Notes: generated by a model from the sequence alone, not told the origin. Shown: positions 1 to 7,038, numbered from the stretch's first letter. The stretch: DNA of 64,000 nucleotides from Gaiellasilicea sp963806955 (GCA_963806955.1 CAWDZG010000001.1:186001-250000), one strand, 5' to 3'. Made by a program: numbers and translations.

Positions 1-219
1 CAGCCGGTAGAGCAGCTCCGGCAGCTGCACCATCTGCCCGTCCTTGAGCCGGGCGATGTAGGGGGCGTCCTTGTAGCCGGACTCCTGGTATTCGCCGACG
101 AGCTCGATCCCCTCGGAGAGCTTCGGTGGGCGCGCCGTTCTCCTGGCGGGCGGCTGAACCTGCGTGGGCTGCTCGGTGGCGGTCAAGGTGGTGAAGGTCT
201 CCCGTTGGTTGAAGCGCAC
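1..219 (-). CDS. Probable PqqD-like/M50 peptide metalloprotease, N-terminal fragment
   Basis: Only about 73 N-terminal residues lie in the window; the gene runs off its left edge. After a Pro/Arg-rich start comes a conserved-looking block, ELVGEYQESGYKDAPYIARL then KDGQMVQLPELLYRL. From memory this matches the PqqD/RRE-like N-terminus of actinobacterial M50 'putative peptide zinc metalloproteases'. The HExxH site would lie outside the window, so the family call is inference. I used GTG at 219, which has no Shine-Dalgarno; TTG at 186, with GGGAG upstream, is an alternative start. It is the last visible gene of the minus-strand peptide cluster, 81 bp after the last small peptide gene, with a hairpin in between. 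A peptidase next to leader-bearing small peptides suggests maturation or export. Confidence 0.5.
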   Translation of the reverse strand, partial: MRFNQRETFTTLTATEQPTQVQPPARRTARPPKLSEGIELVGEYQESGYKDAPYIARLKDGQMVQLPELLYRL

Positions 220-256
220 GTCGGGCCGCGAAGCGGCCCCTTCAGGGGTCTGCGCG

Positions 257-286
257 CCTGGGGATCCGCGAGAGCGGATCCCCAGG
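257..286. repeat. Perfect 13-bp inverted repeat between peptide genes and peptidase
   Basis: The arms CCTGGGGATCCGC and GCGGATCCCCAGG flank a GAGA loop. It lies after the stop of the last peptide gene and before the peptidase start, so in minus-strand RNA it would form a strong hairpin, possibly a partial terminator or RNA stabiliser that separates peptide from peptidase expression. There is no T-tract. A second hairpin (223-239) follows. The core GGGATCCGC-N4-GCGGATCCC recurs at 4175-4196. Confidence 0.6.
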
Positions 287-300
287 CATGCGACGGTGAG

Positions 301-504
301 CTAATTGCTCTGGTCGATGTCGACGTCCTGGGTCGCGTTGGCGTAGGCGACCGAGTTGTCGGACAGGACGTTCGCGGCGACGGCGGCGTTCACCGGCGCG
401 GCGAGGTTCGCGTTGATCAGCGACATGGCGGCGCGCTCCGGGAGCGCCTCGCCGGCGAGCTCGTCGAGCTCCTCGCGGGTCAGCTTGCGGTACTCGTCGG
501 ACAT
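301..504 (-). CDS. Small leader-bearing peptide, copy D
   Basis: A 67-residue protein with a strong Shine-Dalgarno (GAAGGAGGAAG) before ATG at 504. Residues 7-31 form a block shared almost identically with the genes at 531-731 and 742-948: KLTREELDELAGE, then ALPERAAMSLI. The rest is Ala/Asn/Val-rich, with Asn at a spacing of six (N-x5-N-x5-N), and ends DIDQSN. It has no Cys, no transmembrane helix and no signal peptide. Acidic ELxELxGE leaders are typical of RiPP or exported peptide precursors; I do not recognise the family, so function is inference from context. I see no modifying enzyme in the window. Confidence 0.8.
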   Translation of the reverse strand: MSDEYRKLTREELDELAGEALPERAAMSLINANLAAPVNAAVAANVLSDNSVAYANATQDVDIDQSN

Positions 505-530
505 GTTCTTCCTCCTTCGTCGGTGGTGAC

Positions 531-731
531 CTAGTTGCTCTGGTTGATGTCGGCCGTCTGCGTCGCGTTGGCGTACGCGATCGAGTCGTCGCTGGCGACG
601 TTGAGCGCCACGGCGGCGTTGATCGGAGCGGCGACGTTCGCGTTGATCAGCGACATGGCGGCGCGCTCCGGGAGCGCCTCGCCGGCGAGCTCGTCGAGCT
701 CTTCCTTGGACAGCTTGCGGAAATCGCTCAT
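531..731 (-). CDS. Small leader-bearing peptide, copy C
   Basis: A 66-residue paralogue of copies B and D. I chose ATG at 731 because GAGGAGGAC precedes it; the longer frame to 779 is Arg-rich and overlaps copy B. The leader KLSKEELDELAGEALPER is followed by AMSLINANVAAPINAAVAL and a tail ending INQSN. Compared with copy D the leader is nearly invariant, while the core differs at several Ala/Val/Ile and Asp/Asn positions. This is the pattern expected when a leader binds a common partner. It lies 26 bp upstream of copy D in a probable operon. Confidence 0.8.
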   Translation of the reverse strand: MSDFRKLSKEELDELAGEALPERAAMSLINANVAAPINAAVALNVASDDSIAYANATQTADINQSN

Positions 732-741
732 GCGTCCTCCT

Positions 742-948
742 CTAGTTGCTCTGGTCGATGGGCGTCGTCTGGGCCGCATCCGCGTAGGCGACGGCGCCGT
801 CGGACAGGACGTTGGCCGCGATTGCGGCGTTGACCGGGATGGCGATGTTCGCGTTCACCAGCGACATCGCGGCCCGCTCGGGCAGCGCCTCGCCGGCGAG
901 CTCGTCGAGCTCCTCCCGCGTCAGCTTCTTGTGGCTCTCTTCGGCCAT
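742..948 (-). CDS. Small leader-bearing peptide, copy B
   Basis: A 68-residue paralogue with a GAGGAG ribosome-binding site before ATG at 948. The leader KLTREELDELAGEALPER is identical to that of copy D. The core has NANIAIPVNAAIAANVLSD, again with Asn every six residues, and the tail ends TPIDQSN. The shared AMSLI/AMSLV junction after LPER could mark a processing boundary, but no cleavage site can be proven from sequence. The gap to copy C is only 10 bp, so co-transcription is likely. Confidence 0.8.
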   Translation of the reverse strand: MAEESHKKLTREELDELAGEALPERAAMSLVNANIAIPVNAAIAANVLSDGAVAYADAAQTTPIDQSN

Positions 949-969
949 GTCGTGCTCCTCTCGTCGGTG

Positions 970-1143
970 TTAGATCGCGTCGGGCTTCGGATCGTCGATC
1001 GGGATGATCGTCGGGTCCTCGGGAATCGAGATCAGGCCGGGGTTCTGCGAGATGATCGACATCACCTCGCGCGCCGGCAGCACCTCGCCGTCCTGCTGCT
1101 CGAGCTCGTCCTGCGTCAGCTCGTTCTGCTCGCTCTCGGTCAT
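970..1143 (-). CDS. Divergent small leader-bearing peptide, copy A
   Basis: A 57-residue protein. I chose ATG at 1143 (GAAAGGGG six bases upstream) over the longer frame to 1179. It keeps the leader pattern ELTQDELEQQDGEVLPAREV followed by MSII, aligning with LTREELDELAGEALPERAAMSLI of copies B to D. After it the sequence is entirely different: short, Pro/Ile/Asp-rich (PEDPTIIPIDDPKPD), with no Ala/Asn repeats. Leader conservation with a replaced core is the strongest sequence argument that these are precursor peptides. The AT-rich stretch at 1178-1187 just upstream may hold the promoter for copies A to D. Confidence 0.75.
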   Translation of the reverse strand: MTESEQNELTQDELEQQDGEVLPAREVMSIISQNPGLISIPEDPTIIPIDDPKPDAI

Positions 1144-1199
1144 CTGGCCCCTTTCTTCTCGTTCGTGACTGACTTGCAACGCATAAACCGCGACGCTGG

Positions 1200-1385
1200 T
1201 TACGCGCGGTCCGGCGGCTGCCGTTGCGGCACGTCCGCGGAGGTCGCTCGTGCGGTCGACGACGCCGTCGTGACCGTGCCGCGCTCGCCGACGTTGGCGG
1301 CGACGACGGCATTGACGTCGCCGTCCAGTGCGCCCCGGCGAAGCTTCTCCCGGAGCCGCTTCTCGATCAGGTTGGTGATGTTCAC
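1200..1385 (-). CDS. Small peptide with related Asn/Ala core, copy E
   Basis: A 61-residue protein starting at GTG 1385 with GGAG eleven bases upstream. It lacks the EELDELAGE leader; residues 1-20 are instead a basic amphipathic helix (NLIEKRLREKLRRGAL). Residues 24-33 (VNAVVAANVG) match the NAAVAANVL core of copies B and D, followed by a Ser/Thr/Ala stretch and a Pro/Gln/Arg tail. It lies between the FHA regulator and the other peptides on the same strand. Whether it is a precursor or a structural protein cannot be told. Confidence 0.55.
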   Translation of the reverse strand: MNITNLIEKRLREKLRRGALDGDVNAVVAANVGERGTVTTASSTARATSADVPQRQPPDRA

Positions 1386-1459
1386 GGAGCGCTCGTCTCC
1401 GTGCCCGCGATCGGGGAAAACCGAGGTAGCCCAGGTCGTCACCGGGGTGACGGCGACGC

Positions 1460-2045
1460 TCAGAGCCAGCCGGAGGACCGGGCGATTCGGCAGAGCGCCC
1501 GGCGCTTCGCGGGCGCCGGCAGGTCGGTCAGCCCAGCCTTGAGATAGATCCGGCGCAGGGCGGCCTTCACGGCGCCGGCCGAGCCCGGCGTGCCCAGCGA
1601 GGCGGCGATCTGCTCGTTCGTCGGGAGGGCGTCGACAGCCTCGTCGCCGACCCAGGCGCCGCAGAGCGCCTGCACGACCTGTCGCTGGAAGGGCGACAGT
1701 GCCGGCGGTGGGCCGAGGGCTTCGTGGTCGTCCGTGCGGTCGGGGTCGTCGCGCTGCGCCGGCCACGAGAAGCTGAGCGGCGACGAGCCGATCGTGATCC
1801 GGTCGCCGTGCCGGAGCGGGTGCACCGAGCCGAACGGGCACGCGCACGCCGTTGACGAACGTCCCGTTCGCGCTGCCCCGGTCTTCGATCAGCCAGCGCC
1901 CCTCGGCAAAGGTGAGCGCGGCGTGGTGGCGGCTGACGGTGCGCCCGCGCAGGACGATGTCGTTGTCCGCGTCGCGACCGATCGCGAGCGGCTCTTTGAG
2001 GGGATGCTCCCGCCCCTCGGCGACGACGACGCCGGCGTCCTCCAT
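1460..2045 (-). CDS. FHA-domain regulator with C-terminal winged helix (frameshifted)
   Basis: The N-terminal part has a classic FHA domain (GRDADNDIVLRGRTVSRHHA, then RGSANGTFVNGVRVP). Its last strands (HPLRHGDRITIGSSPLSF) continue in another frame, so a single extra base near 1835 splits the gene. Corrected, it encodes about 194 residues. The C-terminal part (LSPFQRQVVQALCGAW, then PTNEQIAASLG, then AVKAALRRIYLKAGL) resembles the LuxR-like helix-turn-helix found in actinobacterial FHA regulators. FHA domains bind phosphothreonine, so a Ser/Thr kinase may control it; none is visible here. It is first in the minus-strand peptide cluster and is the likely local regulator. Confidence 0.7.
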
Positions 2046-2120
2046 CGCCCCGTGGCGTTCCCCGGCCCGGCCCTTACCAACCGGGGAAGGAACGTCCGAT
2101 CGCCCGCCTAACCTTTCCTC

Positions 2121-2609
2121 GTGAAGGTTCTCGGCATCGATCCAGGGACGGCTGCATGCGGGTACGGGATCGTCCAAGAAAGCGGAGGCCGTATCAGGGC
2201 AATCGACCACGGGTGGTGGCAAACGCCCGCGCGGGAGCGCCCGGAGCTCCGCCTCAAGACGATCTTCGATCGGGTGCAGGCGCTCATTGCGGAGCACGCG
2301 CCCGACGCCGTCGCAGTGGAAGAGTCGTTCGTCGGAGCAGATGCCCGCACCGCGCTCTCCGTCGGGCAGGCGCGCGGGGCGGTGCTCGTCGCCGCCGCAA
2401 CGGTCGGCGTCGAGTGCACTGAGTATCCACCCGCCCGCGTGAAGCAGGCGGTCTGCGGCTACGGCCGCGCCGAGAAGGCGCAGGTGCAGCGAATGGTGCG
2501 CGCGATCCTCGCGCTCGAGACGAACCCGACGCCGAACCACGCGGCCGACGCGCTCGCAGTCGCGATCTGCCACGCGCTCGCGCCGCCGCTGCTGCGGATC
2601 GCGGGATGA
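2121..2609 (+). CDS. ruvC: Holliday junction endodeoxyribonuclease RuvC
   Basis: Resolves Holliday junctions during recombinational repair by cutting paired strands, together with RuvAB. The 162-residue protein has the usual length and acidic catalytic set: VLGIDPGTAACGYG at the N-terminus (Asp7), AVEESFV in the middle and NHAADALAVAICHA near the end. The GTG start at 2121 is six bases after TAACCT (2109-2114), so the mRNA is probably leaderless. The stop overlaps the ruvA start by 4 bp (ATGA), so ruvCAB is one operon. Confidence 0.96.
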   Translation: MKVLGIDPGTAACGYGIVQESGGRIRAIDHGWWQTPARERPELRLKTIFDRVQALIAEHAPDAVAVEESFVGADARTALSVGQARGAVLVAAATVGVECTEYPPARVKQAVCGYGRAEKAQVQRMVRAILALETNPTPNHAADALAVAICHALAPPLLRIAG

Positions 2610-3178
2610 TCTCGAGGCTGCGCGGACAGCTCGCCGGGCGCACGCCCGACGGCTTCGTGCTCGACGTCAACGGCGTCGGCTACCTGCTCGCCGCGACCCC
2701 CGGGGCCGTCCGAGCCGCCGAGGGCGGAGGAGAGGCGGTCGTCGAGACCTACTTGCACGTGCGCGAGGACGCGCTCCAGCTCTACGGCTTCGCCGACGCG
2801 GCCGAGCGGCAGCTCTTCCTCCACCTGCTCACCGTGGCGGGGATCGGGCCGAAGGTCGCGCTCGCGATCGTCTCGGGCGCGCCCGCGGCAGAGCTGCGCC
2901 GGGCGATCGTGCTCCAGGACGCGGCGCGCTTCCAGGCCGTTCCCGGCGTCGGCAAGAAGACCGCCGAGCGGATCGTGCTCGAGCTGAAGGAGAAGCTGGG
3001 CAGCGAGGATCCGGTCCCGATCTCGGCCGCCGCCGGCTCCTCCGGCCACGTCACCGCGCGCGACGCGCTGGTGGAGCTCGGCTACTCGATCACCGAGGCC
3101 GAGCAGGCGCTCGCCTCGGTCGATCCCGAGCTGCCGGTCGAGGAGCGGATCCGGCTGGCTCTGAGGCAGGCGGCATGA
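2606..3178 (+). CDS. ruvA: Holliday junction branch migration protein RuvA
   Basis: Forms the tetramer that holds the four-way junction and loads RuvB. The 190-residue protein shows an N-terminal OB-fold (MISRLRGQLAGRTPDG), tandem helix-hairpin-helix motifs (LLTVAGIGPKVALAI and AVPGVGKKTAERIVLEL) and a C-terminal domain III (ARDALVELGYSITEAEQAL) that contacts RuvB. It overlaps ruvC by 4 bp and ruvB by 4 bp. Confidence 0.96.
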   Translation: MISRLRGQLAGRTPDGFVLDVNGVGYLLAATPGAVRAAEGGGEAVVETYLHVREDALQLYGFADAAERQLFLHLLTVAGIGPKVALAIVSGAPAAELRRAIVLQDAARFQAVPGVGKKTAERIVLELKEKLGSEDPVPISAAAGSSGHVTARDALVELGYSITEAEQALASVDPELPVEERIRLALRQAA

Positions 3179-4215
3179 GCGCTGTCGCGGCGGAGGTGCT
3201 GGGCCCGGAGGAGGAGGAGCTCGAGCGCTCGCTGCGCCCGCGCACGCTCGAGGACTTCGTCGGCCAGGAGAGCGTCAAGGAGCAGCTCGCGATCGCGCTT
3301 GCGGCGGCGAAGGCGCGCGGCGAGGCGCTCGACCACGTCCTGCTCGTCGGCCCGCCGGGCCTCGGCAAGACGACGCTGGCGCAGATCATCCGCGAGGAGC
3401 TCGGCGTCGGCATCCGCCAGGTCGCCGGCCCGGCGCTCGAGAAGAAGGGCGACATGGCCGCGATCCTCACCGGCCTCGAGCTGAAGGACGTCCTCTTCGT
3501 CGACGAGATCCACCGGATCAACCGCTCGATCGAGGAGATCCTCTATCCCGCGCTCGAGGACTTCCGGCTCGACATCATCGTCGGGCAGGGGCCGGCGGCC
3601 CGGACGCTGACCCTCGACTTGCCGCAGTTCACGCTCGTCGGTGCCACCACGCGCACCGGCCTGCTGACGACGCCGCTGCGCGACCGCTTCGGGATGACGT
3701 TCCGGCTCGGCTACTACGACACGGAGCAGCTGACCGCGATCGTGCGCCGGTCGGCCGGGATCCTGGGCGTCGAGATCGCCGCAGACGCCTGCGCAGAGAT
3801 CGCGAGTCGCGCGCGCGGGACGCCGCGGATCGCGAACCGGATCCTGCGCCGCGTCCGCGACGTCGCCGAGGTGCGGCACCAGGGCTCGATCACGAACGAC
3901 GTCGCCCGCGAGGCGCTCGCGCTGATGGAGATCGACGAGGAGGGGCTCGAGAGCACCGACCGCGAGCTGCTGCACGCGATCGCCTTCAAGTTCGAAGGCG
4001 GCCCCGTCGGCCTCTCGACGCTCGCGGTCACGCTGGGCGAGGAGACCGACACGATCGAGGACGTCTACGAGCCCTATCTGCTCCAGCTCGGCTTCCTGCA
4101 GCGCACGCCCCGCGGCCGCGTGATCACCAAGCTCGGCCGCCTGCACATCGGGGCTGCTTTGCCGGCGCAGGAACGGGATCCGCAGGAGCGGATCCCGTTC
4201 GCGCAAGATCCCTAA
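3175..4215 (+). CDS. ruvB: Holliday junction DNA helicase RuvB
   Basis: The AAA+ motor of branch migration. The 346-residue protein has RPRTLEDFVGQESVKEQL, a Walker A (LLVGPPGLGKTTLA), Walker B (LFVDEIHRI), sensor 1 (LVGATTRTGLLTTPLRDRFG, with the arginine finger) and a C-terminal winged helix (LGFLQRTPRGRVIT). The tail has about fifteen extra residues, encoded by a perfect inverted repeat at 4171-4200, which suggests that a palindromic element inserted near the original stop. Confidence 0.96.
   Translation: MSAVAAEVLGPEEEELERSLRPRTLEDFVGQESVKEQLAIALAAAKARGEALDHVLLVGPPGLGKTTLAQIIREELGVGIRQVAGPALEKKGDMAAILTGLELKDVLFVDEIHRINRSIEEILYPALEDFRLDIIVGQGPAARTLTLDLPQFTLVGATTRTGLLTTPLRDRFGMTFRLGYYDTEQLTAIVRRSAGILGVEIAADACAEIASRARGTPRIANRILRRVRDVAEVRHQGSITNDVAREALALMEIDEEGLESTDRELLHAIAFKFEGGPVGLSTLAVTLGEETDTIEDVYEPYLLQLGFLQRTPRGRVITKLGRLHIGAALPAQERDPQERIPFAQDP
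4171..4200. repeat. Perfect 13-bp inverted repeat in the 3' end of ruvB
   Basis: The arms GAACGGGATCCGC and GCGGATCCCGTTC flank an AGGA loop. The core GGGATCCGC-N4-GCGGATCCC is shared with the hairpin at 257-286. It encodes the non-conserved last residues of RuvB. It could act as a hairpin terminator for ruvCAB or be a small dispersed palindromic repeat. Confidence 0.6.
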
Positions 4216-4248
4216 AGCGTCGCTTCGCTCCGTCCGCCCGAACGTCGG

Positions 4249-5034
4249 CTACGGGCCCGTGATCCGGCGCGGGCCGGAGCGTGTCTTGATGAACACTTGC
4301 CAGGCGTGGTACTGGAAGAAGATCCCGGCGTCGCGCCGCAGCTGGGCGGCGAAGGCGGCCACGGCGTCGACGTAGCGCTGCGAGTGGTTGTACGCATAGA
4401 GCGCGCGGCGGAGGTCGCGCTTCGCGCCGGACGCGCGGAGGTAGTTCGCGGCGCCCAGGATCGCGTCGCTCGGCCGGTGCACGTCGCCGCCGAGCCCGTA
4501 CGCGCGCCAGGTCGCGGGCATGAACTGCATCGGCCCCTGCGCGCCGGCGGAGCTGCGGGAGCGGAGCCTGTTGAATCCCGTCTCGACGAAGTTGACTGCG
4601 GCGAGCACCTCCCACTCGACGCCGAAGCGCCGCTCGGCCTCCCGGTAGTACGCGAGCAGCGTCCGGGCGGGCAGCGCCGGCCCGGTGCGAAAGGCCGAGA
4701 GCGGCAGCCGGGTCGGCGGCGTCAGCGCGACGAGGCGCACCCGGGCGTCGAGCGTCGCCCGCGCCTCCCGGCCGAGGTGGGGCCGCGCCCGGCGCCCCAG
4801 CTCCCGGTCGTAGGTCAGCGCGAGGAAGAGCCGCTGCTGGTGGAGTGCCCACAGCGTGACGTCGCGCGGCGTCGCGCCGCGCGCCCGCGGGCCGGCCTGC
4901 CAGGCGTCGACAGCGCGGTCGAGCTGCTGCGTCGAGCGTCCGACTGCGGCCGCGAGCGCCTGCGGCTCCCGGGGGAGGGGTGCGTCCGGTGCCGGCGCGA
5001 GCAGGGCGAGGACGGAGAGTGCGGCGGCGATCAC
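4249..5034 (-). CDS. Secreted lytic transglycosylase (SLT domain)
   Basis: A 261-residue exported peptidoglycan lyase. I chose GTG at 5034: it gives a clean signal peptide (IAAALSVLALLAPAPDAP) and is seven bases after TAGACT, while the longer frame is Arg/Pro-rich and runs into the divergent gene. The C-terminal half has the SLT fold: AAVNFVETGFNRLRS with the catalytic Glu, AQGPMQFMPATWRAYG, AANYLRASG and ALYAYNHSQRYV. The N-terminal half is helical and matches no domain I know. Likely role: cell-wall remodelling. Confidence 0.85.
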   Translation of the reverse strand: MIAAALSVLALLAPAPDAPLPREPQALAAAVGRSTQQLDRAVDAWQAGPRARGATPRDVTLWALHQQRLFLALTYDRELGRRARPHLGREARATLDARVRLVALTPPTRLPLSAFRTGPALPARTLLAYYREAERRFGVEWEVLAAVNFVETGFNRLRSRSSAGAQGPMQFMPATWRAYGLGGDVHRPSDAILGAANYLRASGAKRDLRRALYAYNHSQRYVDAVAAFAAQLRRDAGIFFQYHAWQVFIKTRSGPRRITGP

Positions 5035-5057
5035 CGTGCCGAGTCTAGAGTCGGGGC

Positions 5058-5375
5058 ATGGCGGAGCTCTGGATCCCGGGCGTCGCGGGCCCGCTCGAGG
5101 ACCTCGTCGCACGGATCCACCGGCGGATCGAGGCGTTCGCAGCCGAGCACGGGCTCGAGGAGGCCGAGGTCGAGGTGCAGCTCTGGGACGGCGCACTGCT
5201 CCGGCTCGCCTCGCTCTCCCCGGAGCCCGGCTCGGGGTTCCTGACCCTCGTCCCGCACTCCGAGGACACGGGCGGCGAGCCGCAGGAGCTGATCGTGCCG
5301 CTCGCCGCCGTCCGTCAGCTCAAGTTGAGTCGGGTAGAGCCCGACCACCCGCTCGGGTTCGCGCTGCCAGCGTGA
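5058..5375 (+). CDS. Conserved hypothetical protein
   Basis: A 105-residue acidic, soluble protein (start MAELWIPGVAGPLEDLVARI). It has an amphipathic N-terminal helix and then beta-rich sequence (VEVQLWDGALLRLASLSPE). It starts at ATG 5058, 23 bp from the divergent transglycosylase, and its 3' end overlaps the convergent membrane protein by 56 bp. I do not recognise a family. Confidence 0.65.
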   Translation: MAELWIPGVAGPLEDLVARIHRRIEAFAAEHGLEEAEVEVQLWDGALLRLASLSPEPGSGFLTLVPHSEDTGGEPQELIVPLAAVRQLKLSRVEPDHPLGFALPA

Positions 5376-6021
5376 GCAGGCGCGGCGCCAGCGCGAGCGC
5401 GACGATGTCGAACCACACGTAGCCCGAGGCGACGCCGCTCGGCGGGTTGCCCTGCGGGATGCCCGTGCCGGGGATCGTCACGGCCCACTCCCACGTCCCG
5501 ATCGCCGTTCCGTAGAGCTCCAGCCACGCGACGACGAGGAAAACGCCCGCGTAGATCGCGGGAGCCCGGCCGCGGATCAAGTAGACGGCCAGCACCGCCG
5601 CCCCGAGCGCACCGCCGACGTCGGTGCGCGGGAGCACGGTCACGCCGGCGAGCCCCCAGGCGAGCACCGCGACCAGGGCGAAGCGGACGAGCCAACCTTG
5701 TAACAGTCTGTTACTTGCCCACCCGGCGATCGAGACGCCTGCGAGATAGACAAGGCCGTGACTCGGCGGCACGAACGTGGGGAGGTTCTCCAGGCGGTAG
5801 GTGTAGACGCCCCAGATGATCGAGCCGACCACCTCTGCGCAGGTGGCGACCACGACGACGACGAGCGCCTGCGCGCGCAGCAGCGGCGTCGCTCTGCGCA
5901 GCGCGAGCGCGAGGGCGACCCACGCCGCCGCGCCGAGGACGAGCTGCAGCCGCACGCCGACCTGCGTGTCGAGCGCCAGGACGACCGCGACGAACCCGAG
6001 CAGCGCGAGTGCGCGCCTCAA
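5320..6021 (-). CDS. Polytopic membrane protein, unknown function
   Basis: About 233 residues with six or seven hydrophobic helices (for example ALALLGFVAVVLALD, AQALVVVVVATCAEVVGS, FALVAVLAWGLAGV, IYAGVFLVVAWLELYGTA) separated by short loops. The TTG start at 6021 overlaps the upstream stop (TTGA), so it is co-transcribed and translationally coupled with 6018-6473. The carotenoid-biosynthesis (CruF/DUF422) membrane family is a possible match by helix pattern only. A GTAACAGTCTGTTAC palindrome lies inside the coding sequence. Confidence 0.6.
   Translation of the reverse strand: MRRALALLGFVAVVLALDTQVGVRLQLVLGAAAWVALALALRRATPLLRAQALVVVVVATCAEVVGSIIWGVYTYRLENLPTFVPPSHGLVYLAGVSIAGWASNRLLQGWLVRFALVAVLAWGLAGVTVLPRTDVGGALGAAVLAVYLIRGRAPAIYAGVFLVVAWLELYGTAIGTWEWAVTIPGTGIPQGNPPSGVASGYVWFDIVALALAPRLLTLAARTRAGGRALPDST
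5700..5714. promoter_or_regulatory. Copy 1 of palindrome GTAACAGTCTGTTAC
   Basis: A perfect palindrome around a central T, identical to copies at 31646-31660 and 31718-31732; all three are followed by TTG. It is markedly AT-rich for this DNA. Here it lies inside a coding sequence, so it is either a distal operator or a member of a dispersed repeat. Confidence 0.5.
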
Positions 6022-6473
6022 CGTCGGAACTGCAGCTCGTGCCAGGAGGGCACCGGAGCGAGCTCGAGCAGCGCACGGCCGCCGCGCGGCTCGGCGTAGC
6101 CGAAGTCGCCGCTGTCCTCGTCCCACGCGACCTCGAGCAGGCCCTCCTTGACCCGGTGGTCGAGCCAGGCGCCGCGGAAGACGAGCTTGCGCAGCCAGTA
6201 GACGAGCGACTCGCCCTCGAGCAGGCCGACGCGCTCCCAGTGCCGGACGAGGTAGCGGCCGAGCTGGCTGCGGGCGTCGGCGATCCGCCCGTCGGCGGCG
6301 AGCTCGACCAGATCGGCCGTCTCCTCGTCGTCGAGGTCGTTCGACGAGATCAGTCCGAGCCGCACTGCAGCTGCGGTGACGCGCTCCTCGAAGTCGTCCG
6401 CGTTGAACCCGAAGCGGTAGCCGAGGAACTCGACCACGTACTCGTCTCCGGACGCGTAGTTCGGCTCGCTCAT
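6018..6473 (-). CDS. Hypothetical acidic protein
   Basis: A 151-residue soluble protein (start MSEPNYASGDEYVVEFLGYR). It is rich in Asp/Glu and Trp (HWERVGLLEGESLVYWLRKL), with no signal peptide or membrane helix. It is coupled to the downstream membrane protein by a TTGA overlap, so the two probably act together. I cannot assign a family. Confidence 0.65.
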   Translation of the reverse strand: MSEPNYASGDEYVVEFLGYRFGFNADDFEERVTAAAVRLGLISSNDLDDEETADLVELAADGRIADARSQLGRYLVRHWERVGLLEGESLVYWLRKLVFRGAWLDHRVKEGLLEVAWDEDSGDFGYAEPRGGRALLELAPVPSWHELQFRR

Positions 6474-6497
6474 TCACTTGCAGGGTACCCTCCTCCC

Positions 6498-6716
6498 ATG
6501 GACAGGCGGCTCGTGCTCCCGATGACGGCGTTCGTGCTCGTGGTCTGGCTCGTGGGCACGTGGGTGACGAAGTACTCGCTCTCGGAGATGGCGGTCTTCA
6601 CCCCGATCGCCGTCGCCGCGCTCGGCCTGCTGGCCGGCGTGATCCTGCTCTGGGTCAAGATCGTGCGGGACTCGTTCCGCGCCCGCCGCGTGGACGAGCC
6701 GAGCGAGGGGATCTGA
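6498..6716 (+). CDS. Small two-helix membrane protein
   Basis: A 72-residue protein with two transmembrane segments (LPMTAFVLVVWLVGTWV and FTPIAVAALGLLAGVILLWV) and a basic then acidic C-terminus. ATG at 6498 is six bases after TACCCT (6486-6491), a leaderless arrangement. It is divergent from 6018-6473 with only 24 bp between starts. No family recognised. Confidence 0.65.
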   Translation: MDRRLVLPMTAFVLVVWLVGTWVTKYSLSEMAVFTPIAVAALGLLAGVILLWVKIVRDSFRARRVDEPSEGI

Positions 6717-6778
6717 CGATGCTCGGACGCCTCAGCCTCGCACGAGCGCGGGTCGTTCCGCTCGCCGCGTAGCGCGAC

Positions 6779-6784
6779 TACACT
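6779..6784 (+). promoter_or_regulatory. TACACT -10 box of a leaderless gene
   Basis: The hexamer ends seven bases before ATG at 6792. The same TACACT precedes starts at 9080, 18304 and 31750 by 6-7 bases, none of which has a Shine-Dalgarno. This marks the sigma factor -10 element. Confidence 0.6.
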
Positions 6785-6791
6785 CCCGCCC

Positions 6792-6977
6792 ATGAAAACC
6801 GTTTGGCAGGGCCGGATAGTCCAAGCCACGAGCAAGTACGGCGAGCACGCGCCGATGGCCGCTGTCTGCTGCAACGCCTGCCGAACCTGCGCGAGCACGA
6901 ACCTCGCCAGCCTCGGACTCGCGGCGATCGCCGGGGTCGGCGCGTTCGTTACGCGCCATTTTGCCAAACCCTCCTAG
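6792..6977 (+). CDS. Cys-cluster small membrane peptide
   Basis: A 61-residue protein with a compact four-Cys cluster (VCCNACRTCAS) directly before a hydrophobic helix (LASLGLAAIAGVGAFVT) and a basic end. ATG at 6792 follows TACACT by seven bases, which supports a real leaderless gene although the frame is short. CCxxCxxC next to a helix suggests metal or redox binding at the membrane. I do not recognise the family. Confidence 0.5.
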   Translation: MKTVWQGRIVQATSKYGEHAPMAAVCCNACRTCASTNLASLGLAAIAGVGAFVTRHFAKPS

Positions 6978-7038
6978 TTCGTTTGCTCTGAGCAGCTAGG
7001 TCGGCACCGTCCGACGCCGCCCGTACCGTCGTTTTCCC

